A DNA stretch of 64,000 nucleotides from Bradyrhizobium sp. CCBAU 051011 (GCF_009930815.1 NZ_CP022222.1:2150501-2214500); one strand, 5' to 3'; counted from the stretch's first letter, positions 1 to 9,245 are shown. Numbers and translations are program-made. Notes: generated by a model from the letters alone, not told the origin.

Positions 1-1346
1 GGCCGGCCAGGCCCGCGCCACGATTCGCTCTGTATTGAATATCGCTACCACGGAGCGGCCAACCTCCTCGGCCGGAAGCCGTAACGTCGTCACCGAATCG
101 GTCGGCACGCCGGATTTCACATCCCTGGGCTCCTTGCCGTCGATCAGCACCACGTCGCGCGGCAGGCCGAAATAGCCGCGCGGACGCGACATCAGCACCA
201 CGGCGCCCGCGCCGGCATCGGCCGGACCGAGCGGTCGCGCGGCGCGTAGATTGACGACGTCGGAGGAGCGCGGAAACGGCGAGCGGTAAAGATGCGTCGT
301 CGGCGAACCGGCCGACGTCAACACGATTTCGAGATACCAGGCCGGCTCGACCTGCGCCGGACCCCAACGGCCGCGGCGCCGGTTTGCGACGAATGGATCG
401 GACCGCCGCTCCGTTCGCCGGTATCGGGAGAGACGCGATAGATTTCGACCGTCGCGCCCGAGACGGGACGATTGGTGACAACGCCGCCCGGCGTATCAGT
501 CACAAGCCCGCTCAGTCTGACTTCCGCTTCCGGCACGATCTCGATGCGCGACGGCTCTCTGCCCGCGATGAATTTATAGATCTCGCGAAACGCGCGCGGA
601 TGAAACGCGACCTCGCGATGATCGAGCGCGCCGAGCACGAGGTTGGTCGCGCCCTTCAGCGCAGGACCTTCTGACGTCACGCCGGTCGGCATGCCGGGCT
701 TGCCGACAAAGCGACCGTCGGCTTGCGCAAATTTATCGTTGCCGTCGCTGCGCAAGGTGAGGAACGCGGTGCCCGGCGTGACCTCGCTCTCGCCTTCGTT
801 CAGGCTGCGCAGGAACGGGCCGCGGCCGTTGAACTCGCCGCCTAATCCCTCATCCCAATCGTAGATGCCGTGATTGGGAACGCCGCACAGCACGGCGTGG
901 CTGACATCGGCGCCGCCGCCGTTCCTGATATAATTGCGGATCGAATAGCCGCCGCGCGAATTGCCGACCAGCGCAATGCGCGACGCACCGGTGCGCTGTT
1001 TGAATTCCTTGACGGCCTCAGTGAGCTCGCGGCGTTGGTCTTCGGTCGAGGAACGGTTCGGCTGCTCCACTTTGTCATCGGTGCGCGCGAGAGGATCGGT
1101 GAAACTGATCGCCATCATCCGCTCGCGCGGCACGCCATTCGATTCCATCCGCCATAACGTCGTAATCCAGAGCGCTGCGTGATCGCCGTTGCCGTGCACG
1201 AACAGGATTGGCGGAACCGCGCCCGCAACCGAAGGCGTCGAGGCGGTCTCTGCCAACGCGGAAAAGCTGAGATTGCCGGCAAGATTGCCCGCCAGCAAAG
1301 GTAGCGCGCCTGCGCCCCTGAGCATGGTTCGCCGCGTCAGGCTCAT
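1..1346 (-). pseudogene. Tat-exported alpha/beta hydrolase, frameshifted, 3' end beyond window
   Basis: The start at 1346 has an AGGAG ribosome site 7 bases upstream; an upstream in-frame GTG/ATG region has no such site. The N-terminus carries a twin-arginine signal (LTRRTMLRG). The hydrolase core has the oxyanion strand ILFVHGNGDH and a nucleophile elbow GNSRGG (about residue 135 from this start), as in triacylglycerol-lipase-like proteins. After residue about 325 the frame ends at a stop at 318-320. The next frame then continues without a stop to base 1 and reads as a sensible C-terminal domain (RWGPAQVEPAWYLEIV onward). Restoring one G in the GCGGCCG stretch near 369-377 joins the two frames as TGAAGRWGPAQV. 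It is therefore one gene with a one-base deletion, real or a sequencing error. The substrate is unknown. Confidence 0.8.
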
Positions 1347-1497
1347 TTGGGCTCCTCTCGTCATTTTTCAGTACCCTAGCTGTGCTCTAGCAGTCCCCAT
1401 AGCGGCCTAACTACTGGACAGAGCAAGGTTTTCGCAGGCATCTGTGAGGGCCGCAGGAATCATCGTCTCCCCTTTAGCAGCCCAACCGGAACCGGAT

Positions 1498-3177
1498 ATG
1501 ACCGAACCGCCGAAGCGCTCCGATAGTATCTTCGCACCGCTGCGGCATTCGGTGTTCCGGCGAATCTGGCTGGCGAGCCTTCTGTCCAACCTCGGGCTCC
1601 TGATCCATGGCGTTGGCGCGGCCTGGGCGATGACGCAGATGACGTCGTCCGCCGACAAGGTGGCGCTGGTGCAGACCGCGCTGATGCTGCCGATCATGCT
1701 GATCTCGATGCCGGCAGGCGCCATCGCCGACATGCACGACCGCCGCGTCGTGGCGATGGTGTCGCTATTGATCGCGCTGACCGGCGCGAGCGCGCTGACC
1801 GTACTGGCCTGGCTCAATTTGGTGACGCCGAACATCCTCTTGCTGTTCTGCTTCATTGTCGGCACCGGCATGGCGCTGATGGGACCGGCCTGGCAGTCTT
1901 CGGTCAGCGAGCAGGTGCCGCCCGAGACCCTGCCGGCTGCGGTCGCACTCAACGGCATCAGCTACAACATCGCGCGCAGCTTCGGCCCCGCGATCGGCGG
2001 CATCGTGGTCGCGACCGCCGGCGCTGTTGCTGCCTTTGCGGCGAACGCGCTGCTCTATCTGCCGCTGTTGATCGTGCTGTTTCTCTGGAACCGGATCCAC
2101 GAACCGTCGCGGCTGCCGCGCGAGCGTCTCAACCGCGCGATGGTCTCAGGCGTCCGCTACATCACCAACTCTCCCTCGATCAAGATCGTCCTGACGCGCA
2201 CGCTCGTCACGGGCATCATCGGCGGCTCGGTGTCGGCGCTGATGCCGCTGATTGCGCGCGATCTCTTGCATGGCGGCGCGCAGACCTATGGCGTCATGCT
2301 GGGAGCCTTCGGCATGGGCGCCGTGATCGGCGCGTTGAACATCGGCTCCGTCCGCAAGCAATTGAGCGGCGAGGGCGCGGTGCGCGCCTGCACGATATCG
2401 TTGGCCGGTGCAATCGCAGCCGTCGCGCTCAGCACCAGCGCCATCCTGACGGCGATCGCGCTGGTGCTGGCGGGCGCAGTGTGGATGCTGGCGGTCGCGC
2501 TGTTCAATATCGGTGTGCAGCTTTCGGCGCCGCGCTGGGTCGCCGGCCGCTCGCTGGCGGCGTTCCAGGCCGCGATTGCCGGTGGCATCGCGATCGGAAG
2601 CTGGGGCTGGGGTCACCTCACCGATATGTACGGCGTCGAGATCGCGCTGCTGGTCTCCGCCGGACTGATGCTGCTGTCCCCGCTGCTCGGCATCTGGCTG
2701 CGCATGCCGCCGGTCGGCGCCCGCTATGAGCCGCCAGCCGAGGCGCTGGCCGATCCCGAGGTACGGCTGTCGTTGACGGGACGCAGCGGGCCGCTGGTGG
2801 TCGAGATCGAATATCGCGTCGCGCAGGACAACGCCCGCGCCTTCCACAATGTGATGCAGGAGGTGCAGCTCAGCCGGCAGCGCAACGGCGCCTATGGCTG
2901 GTCGATCGCGCGCGATATCGGCGATCCCGAACTATGGACCGAGCGCTACCACTGCCCGACCTGGCTCGATTACCTGCGCCAGCGTAACCGCGCGACGCAG
3001 TCCGAGCGCGCCTTGCATCAGCGCGCGATCGACTTCCATCTCGGGCCCGAACCGATCCGCGTTCGCCGCATGCTGGAGCGGCCGTTCGGCTCGGTCCGCT
3101 GGAAGGAAGACACCCCCGACCGTGCCGCCAACGAGGTCTTGCCGGTGGTCGCGACGGCCGCGGGCAGCAGCACCTAG
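1498..3177 (+). CDS. MFS_3-family exporter (EntS-like) with C-terminal soluble domain
   Basis: This 559-residue protein has about 12 hydrophobic segments in residues 20-405. It carries the MFS loop 2-3 motif in the form GAIADMHDRRVV and belongs to the MFS_3 (transmembrane secretion effector) group, related to the enterobactin exporter EntS. Residues about 425-540 form a soluble tail (YRVAQDNARAFHNVMQEV, then ERYHCPTWLDYLRQ) that resembles ABM/NIPSNAP-type ferredoxin-like folds and is known as an extension of this MFS subgroup. The ATG at 1498 was chosen; a GTG at 1444 is in frame but would add a non-membrane leader. No siderophore genes lie nearby, so the exported substrate cannot be named. 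Confidence 0.85.
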   Translation: MTEPPKRSDSIFAPLRHSVFRRIWLASLLSNLGLLIHGVGAAWAMTQMTSSADKVALVQTALMLPIMLISMPAGAIADMHDRRVVAMVSLLIALTGASALTVLAWLNLVTPNILLLFCFIVGTGMALMGPAWQSSVSEQVPPETLPAAVALNGISYNIARSFGPAIGGIVVATAGAVAAFAANALLYLPLLIVLFLWNRIHEPSRLPRERLNRAMVSGVRYITNSPSIKIVLTRTLVTGIIGGSVSALMPLIARDLLHGGAQTYGVMLGAFGMGAVIGALNIGSVRKQLSGEGAVRACTISLAGAIAAVALSTSAILTAIALVLAGAVWMLAVALFNIGVQLSAPRWVAGRSLAAFQAAIAGGIAIGSWGWGHLTDMYGVEIALLVSAGLMLLSPLLGIWLRMPPVGARYEPPAEALADPEVRLSLTGRSGPLVVEIEYRVAQDNARAFHNVMQEVQLSRQRNGAYGWSIARDIGDPELWTERYHCPTWLDYLRQRNRATQSERALHQRAIDFHLGPEPIRVRRMLERPFGSVRWKEDTPDRAANEVLPVVATAAGSST

Positions 3178-3447
3178 CACCTCGATAGCAGACGCGACTT
3201 TTGGGCGCAGAATGGCGCGGGAATAATTCCGCCAACCGTATCCAAACGGCCGCCGACACCGCTCCCGCGATTTCTCGCGGCTGATTTCTTGCGACTAAAG
3301 TGTAAGAATTCTGCGCGCTTTCGCTCCGCTGAGCGGGAAGCGAGGGCCGTTTCGCGTCTGCGAAACGACAGCGCCGTTTACCCCGTGCGCGATTAGAAAG
3401 ATCGCCGCGCACTTCCCACTTGCCAAAGTGCCGCGCAAGCCTTTGAC

Positions 3448-3462
3448 TTGTCGTCAAGACAA
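3448..3462. promoter_or_regulatory. Candidate operator upstream of the TRAP operon
   Basis: TTGTC-GTCAA-GACAA is a perfect 5-bp inverted repeat 50 bases before the TRAP binding-protein gene. The spacing and TTGT/ACAA outer bases resemble GntR-family operators, but no GntR gene is present in the window. The rest of the 334-base gap (3178-3511) holds a small hairpin, GTTTCGC-gtct-GCGAAAC, at 3349-3366 and nothing else I recognise. Confidence 0.3.
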
Positions 3463-3511
3463 ACACACCCGCGCTAATGACGGGTGATGACAACTTAACC
3501 GGGAGGAACTC

Positions 3512-4630
3512 ATGAGCAAGCGTAGCGATAAAACGACGCGCCGCCGTTTCCTGACGGCCGCGGCCGCCGGCGGTGCGGTGATTGCGATGCCGCAAGTCAG
3601 CCGGGCGCAGACGGCGGTCCTGAAGATGCAGGGCTCGTGGGGCAAGGCCGACGTCTTCAACGAGATGGCCGAAGACTATGTGAAGCGCGTCAATGACATG
3701 GCCGGGGGCCGGCTACGCATCGACTATCTTGTGGGCGGCTCCGTCGTGCATCCGTTCCAGGTATTCGACGGCGTGCATGGCGGCCAGATCGATGCTGCTC
3801 ACACGGTGACGGTCTACTGGTACGGCAAGCACAAGGCGGCGTCGCTGTTCGGTACCGGACCGGTGTTCGGCTTCAACGCCAACGAAGGTCTTGGCTGGAT
3901 TCACAACGGCGGTGGCAAGGAGCTGTTCGAAGAACTCCAGACCCAGATCATGAAGGTCAACATCAAGAGCTTCTTCGCGATGCCGATGCCGACCCAGCCG
4001 CTCGGCTGGTTCAAGAAGCCGATCACCAGCGATGCCGACCTGAAAGGGCTCAAGTACCGCACCGTGGGTCTGGCCGCCGACTTGTTCCAGGTAATGGGGG
4101 CCTCTGTCGCGCAGCTTCCGGGCGGCGAAATCGTGCCGGCCATGGAGCGCGGCGTGATCGATGGATTCGAGTTCAACAACCCGACATCGGACAGGCGCTT
4201 TGGCGCGCAGGACGTCGCCAAGAACTACATGTTGGGTAGCCACCATCAGGCGACGGAATACTTCGAGATCATGTTCAACCGCACGAAGTATAATGCGCTG
4301 GCGGCCGAGCAGAAGGCGATCCTACAGTATGCTGCGGAGGCAGTCTCTTCCGCCAATGAATGGAAGGGGATGGACTATTACTCCAAGGACCTGCAGGAAC
4401 TGATCAATAAGGACAAGGTCAACGTTCAGCGGACGCCGAAGTCCGTATTCGATGCGCAGATTAAGGCATGGGACGGCTTAATCGCCCAGCTTGGGTCGGA
4501 TCCGTTCATGAAGAAAGTGATGGACTCGCAGAAGGCATGGGTGCGCCGCGTGGTTTACTACAACATGACTAACGCAACAGATTACCGTGGCGCCTTCGAG
4601 CACCACTTCCCGGGCGTGCTCAAGGTCTGA
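3512..4630 (+). CDS. TRAP transporter substrate-binding protein, DctP family
   Basis: This is a periplasmic solute receptor that delivers an organic anion to the membrane subunits encoded next. It starts at ATG 3512 behind GGGAGGA. Residues 8-33 form a Tat signal (TTRRRFLTAAAAGG, with cleavage near VSRAQ). The mature part fits the mannitol/chloroaromatic-compound (FcbT1-like) branch of DctP proteins. The motif LKYRTVGLAADLF, around residue 180, holds the conserved arginine that normally salt-bridges the ligand carboxylate. At 372 residues the length is usual. Together with 4744-8267 it forms one operon. The ligand is unknown, and the linked amidase suggests an amide-bearing acid. Confidence 0.92.
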   Translation: MSKRSDKTTRRRFLTAAAAGGAVIAMPQVSRAQTAVLKMQGSWGKADVFNEMAEDYVKRVNDMAGGRLRIDYLVGGSVVHPFQVFDGVHGGQIDAAHTVTVYWYGKHKAASLFGTGPVFGFNANEGLGWIHNGGGKELFEELQTQIMKVNIKSFFAMPMPTQPLGWFKKPITSDADLKGLKYRTVGLAADLFQVMGASVAQLPGGEIVPAMERGVIDGFEFNNPTSDRRFGAQDVAKNYMLGSHHQATEYFEIMFNRTKYNALAAEQKAILQYAAEAVSSANEWKGMDYYSKDLQELINKDKVNVQRTPKSVFDAQIKAWDGLIAQLGSDPFMKKVMDSQKAWVRRVVYYNMTNATDYRGAFEHHFPGVLKV

Positions 4631-4743
4631 CAGGCTCGCGGCGCTTGATCGGCGGTACGAGTAATGGGCGGCGCGGTTGACGCGCCGCTCACCAGCAATT
4701 GGGGGACAATTCGGATGTGCGATTTGCCGCGAGTTCAACTCGC

Positions 4744-5346
4744 ATGAGGAAGTTTCTATTTTTCATCGATGAACTCAGCACATGGGTGGGCAAGGCGTTC
4801 GCCTGGCTGATTCTCGTCCTCACGCTCGGTGTCAGCTACGAGGTGTTCATGCGCTACGTGCTGCGTGCGCCGACCACCTGGGCATTCGACATCAGCTACA
4901 TCACCTACGGCGCGATGTTCCTGATGGCCGGCGCGTATACGCTCTCGCGCAACGGTCATGTGCGCGCCGACGTGGTCTACCGCCTCTGGTCGCCGCGCAC
5001 CCAGGCGTCGATGGACCTCGTTCTCTACATTTTGTTCTTCCTGCCGGCGATCGCGGCGCTGATGTATTCGGGCTGGAATTATGCCGACATGTCGGTGCGC
5101 TTCCGCGAAGTCAGCATCTTCAGTCCGGCCGGCGTGCCGGTGTTTCCGCTGAAAGCGCTGATCCCGGCCACCGGTGTCCTCCTGTTTCTGCAAGGGCTCG
5201 CTGAGGTCATCCGCTGTGTGCTGTGCATCCGCACCGGCCGATGGCCGCAACGCCTGCACGACGTGGAGGAGACCGAGAGCCTCGTCATTCGCGAGCATCA
5301 GCAGGCGGCCGCCGCGCAGCAGGACGAGAAAGGAGCAGGCGCATGA
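4744..5346 (+). CDS. TRAP transporter small permease, DctQ family
   Basis: This is the small membrane subunit of a tripartite ATP-independent transporter. About 200 residues contain four hydrophobic helices (roughly 16-36, 52-70, 92-112 and 138-158), the standard DctQ pattern, with the RNGHVRADVVY loop between helices 2 and 3 that is characteristic of the family. The charged C-terminal tail is rich in Gln and Ala. The ATG at 4744 fits the family N-terminus; in-frame GTG 4717 and TTG 4699 (after GGGGGA) are alternatives and leave the start uncertain. The stop codon overlaps the start of the next gene (ATGA at 5343-5346), indicating translational coupling. Confidence 0.88.
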   Translation: MRKFLFFIDELSTWVGKAFAWLILVLTLGVSYEVFMRYVLRAPTTWAFDISYITYGAMFLMAGAYTLSRNGHVRADVVYRLWSPRTQASMDLVLYILFFLPAIAALMYSGWNYADMSVRFREVSIFSPAGVPVFPLKALIPATGVLLFLQGLAEVIRCVLCIRTGRWPQRLHDVEETESLVIREHQQAAAAQQDEKGAGA

Positions 5347-6692
5347 CCGATCCTCAACTCGGCATGCTGATGCTGGGCCTATTCATCTTCATCATCATGC
5401 TCGGCTTCCCGATCGCCTTCACGCTGATGGCGATGGGCGTCGCGTTCGGCTACTACGCCTACTATACGGCCGGCCAGGACTTCTTCGAGAATCGCATCTT
5501 CACGCTTCTGGTGCAGAAGACGTTCGAGGTCACGTCCAGCGATGTGCTGGTCGCGGTTCCGCTGTTCCTCTTCATGGGCTATCTGGTCGAGCGCGCAAAC
5601 ATTCTCGATCGCCTGTTCTACTCGCTGCAACTGTCGATGAAGAACGTGCCGGGCGCGCTGGCGGTAGCAACGCTGATCACCTGCGCGATGTTCGCGACCG
5701 CCACCGGCATCGTCGGCGCCGTTGTCACGCTAATGGGCCTGCTGGCCTTGCCGGCGATGCTGCGGGCAGGTTACGACACCAAGCTGTCCGCAGGCGTCGT
5801 CTGCGCCGGCGGTTGCCTCGGCATCCTGATTCCGCCGAGCATTCTCCTGATCGTCTATGCGGCGACCGCCGGCGTTTCGGCGGTCAAGCTCTATGCGGCC
5901 GCTTTCTTTCCAGGGTTCCTGCTGGCCGGGCTCTACGTCCTCTATGCAATAGCGCGCGCGATCATCAATCCCGCGCTCGCGCCGAAGCTGCCGCCCGAGC
6001 AGACCAACGTGCCGCTCAGCACGGTAGTCTGGGCGCTCGCAACCTCGTTCCTGCCGCTGGCGCTGCTCATCGTTTCGGTGCTCGGCGCGATCCTGTTTGG
6101 CCTGGCAACGCCGTCCGAAGCGGCCGCGGTAGGCGCCCTCATGAGCATCGTTCTGGCGGCCGCCTATCGTTCGCTCAACTTCACGATGATGCGCGAGTCG
6201 GTGTATCTGACCGTGCGCGCCACCGCGATGGTCTGTTACCTGTTCATCGGGTCGTGGACGTTCTCCGCGGTGTTTGCCGTCCTTGGCGGACAATCGGTGG
6301 TCGAGCAGTTCTTCACCTCGATGAACCTGTCGCCGATCGGGTTCCTGCTGTTGACCCAGGTGATCATTTTCCTGCTCGGCTGGCCGTTGGAATGGACCGA
6401 GATCATCATCATCTTCGTGCCGATCTTTCTGCCGCTGCTTCCCCAATACGGCATTGATCCGATCTTCTTCGGCATCCTGGTTGCACTGAACACGCAGACG
6501 GCGTTCAACACACCGCCGGTGGCGATGGCCGCGTTCTATCTGAAGGGCGTGGCGCCGCCGCAGGTGAAGCTCACTGACATCTTCTCGGGCGCGCTTCCCT
6601 TTGTCTTCCTGGTCTTCTTCACCATGGCGCTGGTCTATATCTTCCCCGCCATTGCGTTGTGGTTGCCCAGCTACCTCTATGGATCGCGGTGA
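5343..6692 (+). CDS. TRAP transporter large permease, DctM family
   Basis: This is the main channel-forming subunit of the sodium-driven TRAP carrier, 449 residues with about 12 hydrophobic segments. DctM hallmarks are present: the opening LGLFIFIIMLGFPIAF, the re-entrant motif ATATGIVGAVVTLMG, GGCLGILIPPSI near the middle, and NTQTAFNTPPVAMAAF near the end. An AGGAG site sits 8 bases before ATG 5343, and the start overlaps the small-permease stop. It belongs to the operon 3512-8267, so transport and intracellular amide hydrolysis are likely coupled. Confidence 0.93.
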   Translation: MTDPQLGMLMLGLFIFIIMLGFPIAFTLMAMGVAFGYYAYYTAGQDFFENRIFTLLVQKTFEVTSSDVLVAVPLFLFMGYLVERANILDRLFYSLQLSMKNVPGALAVATLITCAMFATATGIVGAVVTLMGLLALPAMLRAGYDTKLSAGVVCAGGCLGILIPPSILLIVYAATAGVSAVKLYAAAFFPGFLLAGLYVLYAIARAIINPALAPKLPPEQTNVPLSTVVWALATSFLPLALLIVSVLGAILFGLATPSEAAAVGALMSIVLAAAYRSLNFTMMRESVYLTVRATAMVCYLFIGSWTFSAVFAVLGGQSVVEQFFTSMNLSPIGFLLLTQVIIFLLGWPLEWTEIIIIFVPIFLPLLPQYGIDPIFFGILVALNTQTAFNTPPVAMAAFYLKGVAPPQVKLTDIFSGALPFVFLVFFTMALVYIFPAIALWLPSYLYGSR

Positions 6693-6723
6693 CCAGCTTG
6701 GGTAAGACGCCGAAAGGGTGCGC

Positions 6724-8097
6724 ATGAGCCTCAATGCGCTCAGCCTCACGGAAGCCGCGGCGGGCATTCGCGACGGCCGGTTCAGCTCTGTCGACCTCGT
6801 CGGCGACTGCCTCAAGCGCATCGACGAGGCCGATCGCGATATCGATGCGTGGGCGTTCCTCGATCGCGACCACGCGATGCGGCAGGCCGAGGTTGCTGAT
6901 GATCGTCGCAAGCAGGGCAAGCCCACAGGCCCGCTGCATGGCGTGCCCATCGGCATCAAGGACATCTTCGATACCGGCGACATGCCGACCGAGTTCGGCT
7001 CAAAACTTTGGGTGGGGCGTACGCCGCGACGTGACGCCGCTGCCGTGGCGCGCCTGCGCGCGGCGGGTGCGGTGATCCTTGGCAAGACGGTGACCACCGA
7101 ATACGCCTACTTCAATCCGGGCAAAACCAGGAACCCGCACAACCCTGACCACACGCCGGGCGGTTCATCCTCGGGCTCGGCTGCGGCGGTGGCGGCCTTG
7201 ATGGTGCCGGGCGCGATTGGTTCGCAGACCAACGGAAGCGTGATCCGACCGGCCGCATTCTGCGGTGTGGTCGGCTTCAAGCCGACACACGGCCTGATTC
7301 CGCGGAGCGGCGCGCTTCTCTTGTCGCGGGCGCTCGATCACGTCGGCGTATTTGCGCGTTCGGTCGACGATGCGGCGCTGCTCGCACAGGCGCTTGCAGG
7401 CTTCGACGAAGAGGATCCGGATACGCGCGCCCTCGCCAGCCCCCCCTTTGTTGACGTGGCGGCAAGCGAGCCGCCATTGCCGCCGCGCTTCGCCTTCATA
7501 CGCTCGCCGGCCTGGAAGCATGCGGAGCAGGTGACCACGGAGGCGTTTGCCGAGTTGGTCGAAACTTTGGGCAAACACATTTCCGAGGTCGAGATCAGCC
7601 CGGGATTCGATCGCGCGGTCGACATGCACCGCACCGTCATGGAAGTGGAAATGGCGCATAATCTGCATCGCGATTTCGAGCAGGGGGCTGAGTCCTTGAG
7701 CGAGATGCTGCGCGCACTGATTGAGCGTGGCCGCAAGGTCCTGGCCGTCGACTATGCGCGGGCGCTGTCCGGCAGCGCGGCGCTCAACGCGGCGCTTGAC
7801 GGCGTGTTCGACGAATACGACGCCATACTGACCCCTGCCGCGCCGGGACCGGCGCCGCGCGGTCTCGACAGTACCGGAAACCCGGTGTTCTGTTCGACGT
7901 GGACCTATCTCGGCACGCCTGCGGTAACGCTGCCGCTGCTGCAATCGGAAAGCGGCCTGCCCATCGGCGTGCAACTGGTCGGGCGCCGCGGCAACGATGC
8001 GCGGCTGCTCCGGACCGCTAACTGGCTGGTCAATACTCTCGGAAAAAGCGGCCGCGGCAGGGCCGGCTCGGCGAAGAAGACAAGGAGCGGCAGATGA
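6724..8097 (+). CDS. Amidase signature-family hydrolase
   Basis: This amidohydrolase of the amidase-signature family uses a Ser-cisSer-Lys triad to hydrolyse C-N amide bonds. The catalytic Lys is K79 in GIKDIFDT. The cis-Ser lies in GGSSSGS (residues 146-152) and the nucleophile is probably S172 in GSQTNGSVIRPA, where most members have GG before the Ser. The FKPTHGLIPRSG strand follows. Length is normal at 457 residues and there is no signal peptide, so the protein is cytoplasmic. ATG 6724 follows AAAGGG; GTG 6718 is possible. The gene starts 31 bases after the TRAP large permease, so the imported ligand is a likely substrate. Confidence 0.9.
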   Translation: MSLNALSLTEAAAGIRDGRFSSVDLVGDCLKRIDEADRDIDAWAFLDRDHAMRQAEVADDRRKQGKPTGPLHGVPIGIKDIFDTGDMPTEFGSKLWVGRTPRRDAAAVARLRAAGAVILGKTVTTEYAYFNPGKTRNPHNPDHTPGGSSSGSAAAVAALMVPGAIGSQTNGSVIRPAAFCGVVGFKPTHGLIPRSGALLLSRALDHVGVFARSVDDAALLAQALAGFDEEDPDTRALASPPFVDVAASEPPLPPRFAFIRSPAWKHAEQVTTEAFAELVETLGKHISEVEISPGFDRAVDMHRTVMEVEMAHNLHRDFEQGAESLSEMLRALIERGRKVLAVDYARALSGSAALNAALDGVFDEYDAILTPAAPGPAPRGLDSTGNPVFCSTWTYLGTPAVTLPLLQSESGLPIGVQLVGRRGNDARLLRTANWLVNTLGKSGRGRAGSAKKTRSGR

Positions 8098-8267
8098 CGA
8101 ACTTGATCACCGGCCTGATTGGCATTGGCGGCGTCCTGACGTTTCTCGGCATCCTGCTCTGGTGGATCAAGGCGGTGCCCTTGATCGTCATCTGCGTGCT
8201 CGTGATGGCGCTGCTGATCTACGACTTCTATCAATCGCTGCGCGCCAACGGGAACGGCGCGGGATAG
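8094..8267 (+). CDS. 57-residue two-helix membrane protein coupled to the amidase
   Basis: This small gene overlaps the amidase stop codon (ATGA at 8094-8097) and has AAGGAGCGG upstream, a clear ribosome site. The product begins MTNLITGLIGIGG and consists of two hydrophobic stretches (about 4-22 and 25-43) joined by WWIK, followed by a short polar tail ending NGNGAG. I do not recognise a family. Its coupling to the amidase suggests a role in the same transport or degradation operon, perhaps as an accessory membrane subunit. That is inference from position only. Confidence 0.75.
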   Translation: MTNLITGLIGIGGVLTFLGILLWWIKAVPLIVICVLVMALLIYDFYQSLRANGNGAG

Positions 8268-8285
8268 ACCGCGGCTCCCGGCGGC

Positions 8286-8513
8286 CTACTGCCCGTGGCT
8301 CGCCAGCATCTGCTGGCAGCCTTTGCTGATCTTGGCGCGGTTCTGTTTCAGGCAGGCCAGCACGATCTGGTCACCGTCCTGCATGTGCGCCCGGCAGTAG
8401 CGCGAGACGTCGCGCGAGCAGGCGTCATGCCCCTTCTGCCGGTCCTGCTGGGACTGGGCCGCGGCGGCTGACGTGATCAGAACCAGGGGAATGACGAGAA
8501 GAATCTTGCTCAT
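8286..8513 (-). CDS. Small secreted Cys-rich repeat protein
   Basis: This 75-residue precursor has a Sec signal (residues 1-19, cleaved after AAAAQ or nearby) and a mature domain with four cysteines in the spacing C-x7-C-x13-C-x9-C, within CSRDVSRYC and ACLKQNRAKISKGC. This matches the Cys_rich_FGFR (GLG1-type) repeat found singly in small bacterial periplasmic proteins. The function of bacterial members is unknown. A related gene lies at 8757-9035 on the same strand. Confidence 0.75.
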   Translation of the reverse strand: MSKILLVIPLVLITSAAAAQSQQDRQKGHDACSRDVSRYCRAHMQDGDQIVLACLKQNRAKISKGCQQMLASHGQ

Positions 8514-8756
8514 TTGCTATGCCTTTGTACCGGTAAAACGCAATCGGCGCGTTCTATCGTGTTTTCGAGCGGAGGGAACACCGTTTCGCGTGAGGAAAAC
8601 GCCTCAAAACGGGAATCGAGCGCCGAAATCCGGGCTGGCAACGCATTTGTGATGAACGAAATCGCGCGAAACGCTCCGCTTGAAGATCCCGAAACCTCAA
8701 GAAAACGCCTGCGTCGCATCGCCGCAAGCGTTTTCGGGAGCCGGACGGAGAGCCGA

Positions 8757-9035
8757 TCACTGCGCTGCGAGCTTGCCCTTCTTCGCCGCAAGATCGCGAT
8801 CCATCACGGTGCGGCAGCCTGCGCTCAGGTCAGAGCGGTGCTTGATCATGCAGGCGGTGATCTTCGGGATATTCGGGATTTCCGAGCTGCAGAGACGGAA
8901 CGCGTCGCCGGTGCACATCTGCTGCGCCTCAGAGCTGAAGGCGAAGCTCGCAGTCGATGAGGCGGCGGCGAAGGAGGCGGTCAAGGCCAGCACCAAACTG
9001 ACCTTGCGAACGGTATTGAAGAACACTGCGGTCAT
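8757..9035 (-). CDS. Second small secreted Cys-rich repeat protein
   Basis: This 92-residue precursor begins MTAVFFNTVRKVSL at 9035, 6 bases after AGGAG. An upstream in-frame ATG at 9128 lacks a ribosome site and would bury the signal peptide. After a signal ending near SFAF, the mature part repeats the pattern of the 8286-8513 product: MCTGDAFRLC, then ITACMIKHRSDLSAGC, so four cysteines with nearly the same spacing. The C-terminal AAKKGKLAAQ tail is basic. The two genes look like diverged paralogues. The 243 bases between them hold only imperfect GAAAACGC-type repeats. Confidence 0.75.
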   Translation of the reverse strand: MTAVFFNTVRKVSLVLALTASFAAASSTASFAFSSEAQQMCTGDAFRLCSSEIPNIPKITACMIKHRSDLSAGCRTVMDRDLAAKKGKLAAQ

Positions 9036-9245
9036 TGTCGGCTCCTGTTGGCCCGCCATAGCGGACCCCGTTGTTGATGGCAGGAACCATGCGCCTGGAA
9101 CCGCTGTCACGACTGTGACTGACGTCACTCGCGTATAAACCCCTCATCCGCTTCGCCTAACCGGCGCTTGTTCGCGAGACGTTAAGACATTGTTGGCATT
9201 AATGGCCCGTTGCGTGTGTATCCCGAGTATCTGGAAAGATTAGCG

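Noticed and set aside
5174..6457. 427-codon frame overlapping the TRAP large permease on the same strand
   Set aside because: Arg/His-rich out-of-frame reading; DctM motifs are in the other frame.
5730..7097. 455-codon frame antisense to the TRAP large permease and amidase
   Set aside because: Spans two unrelated genes and has no family pattern.
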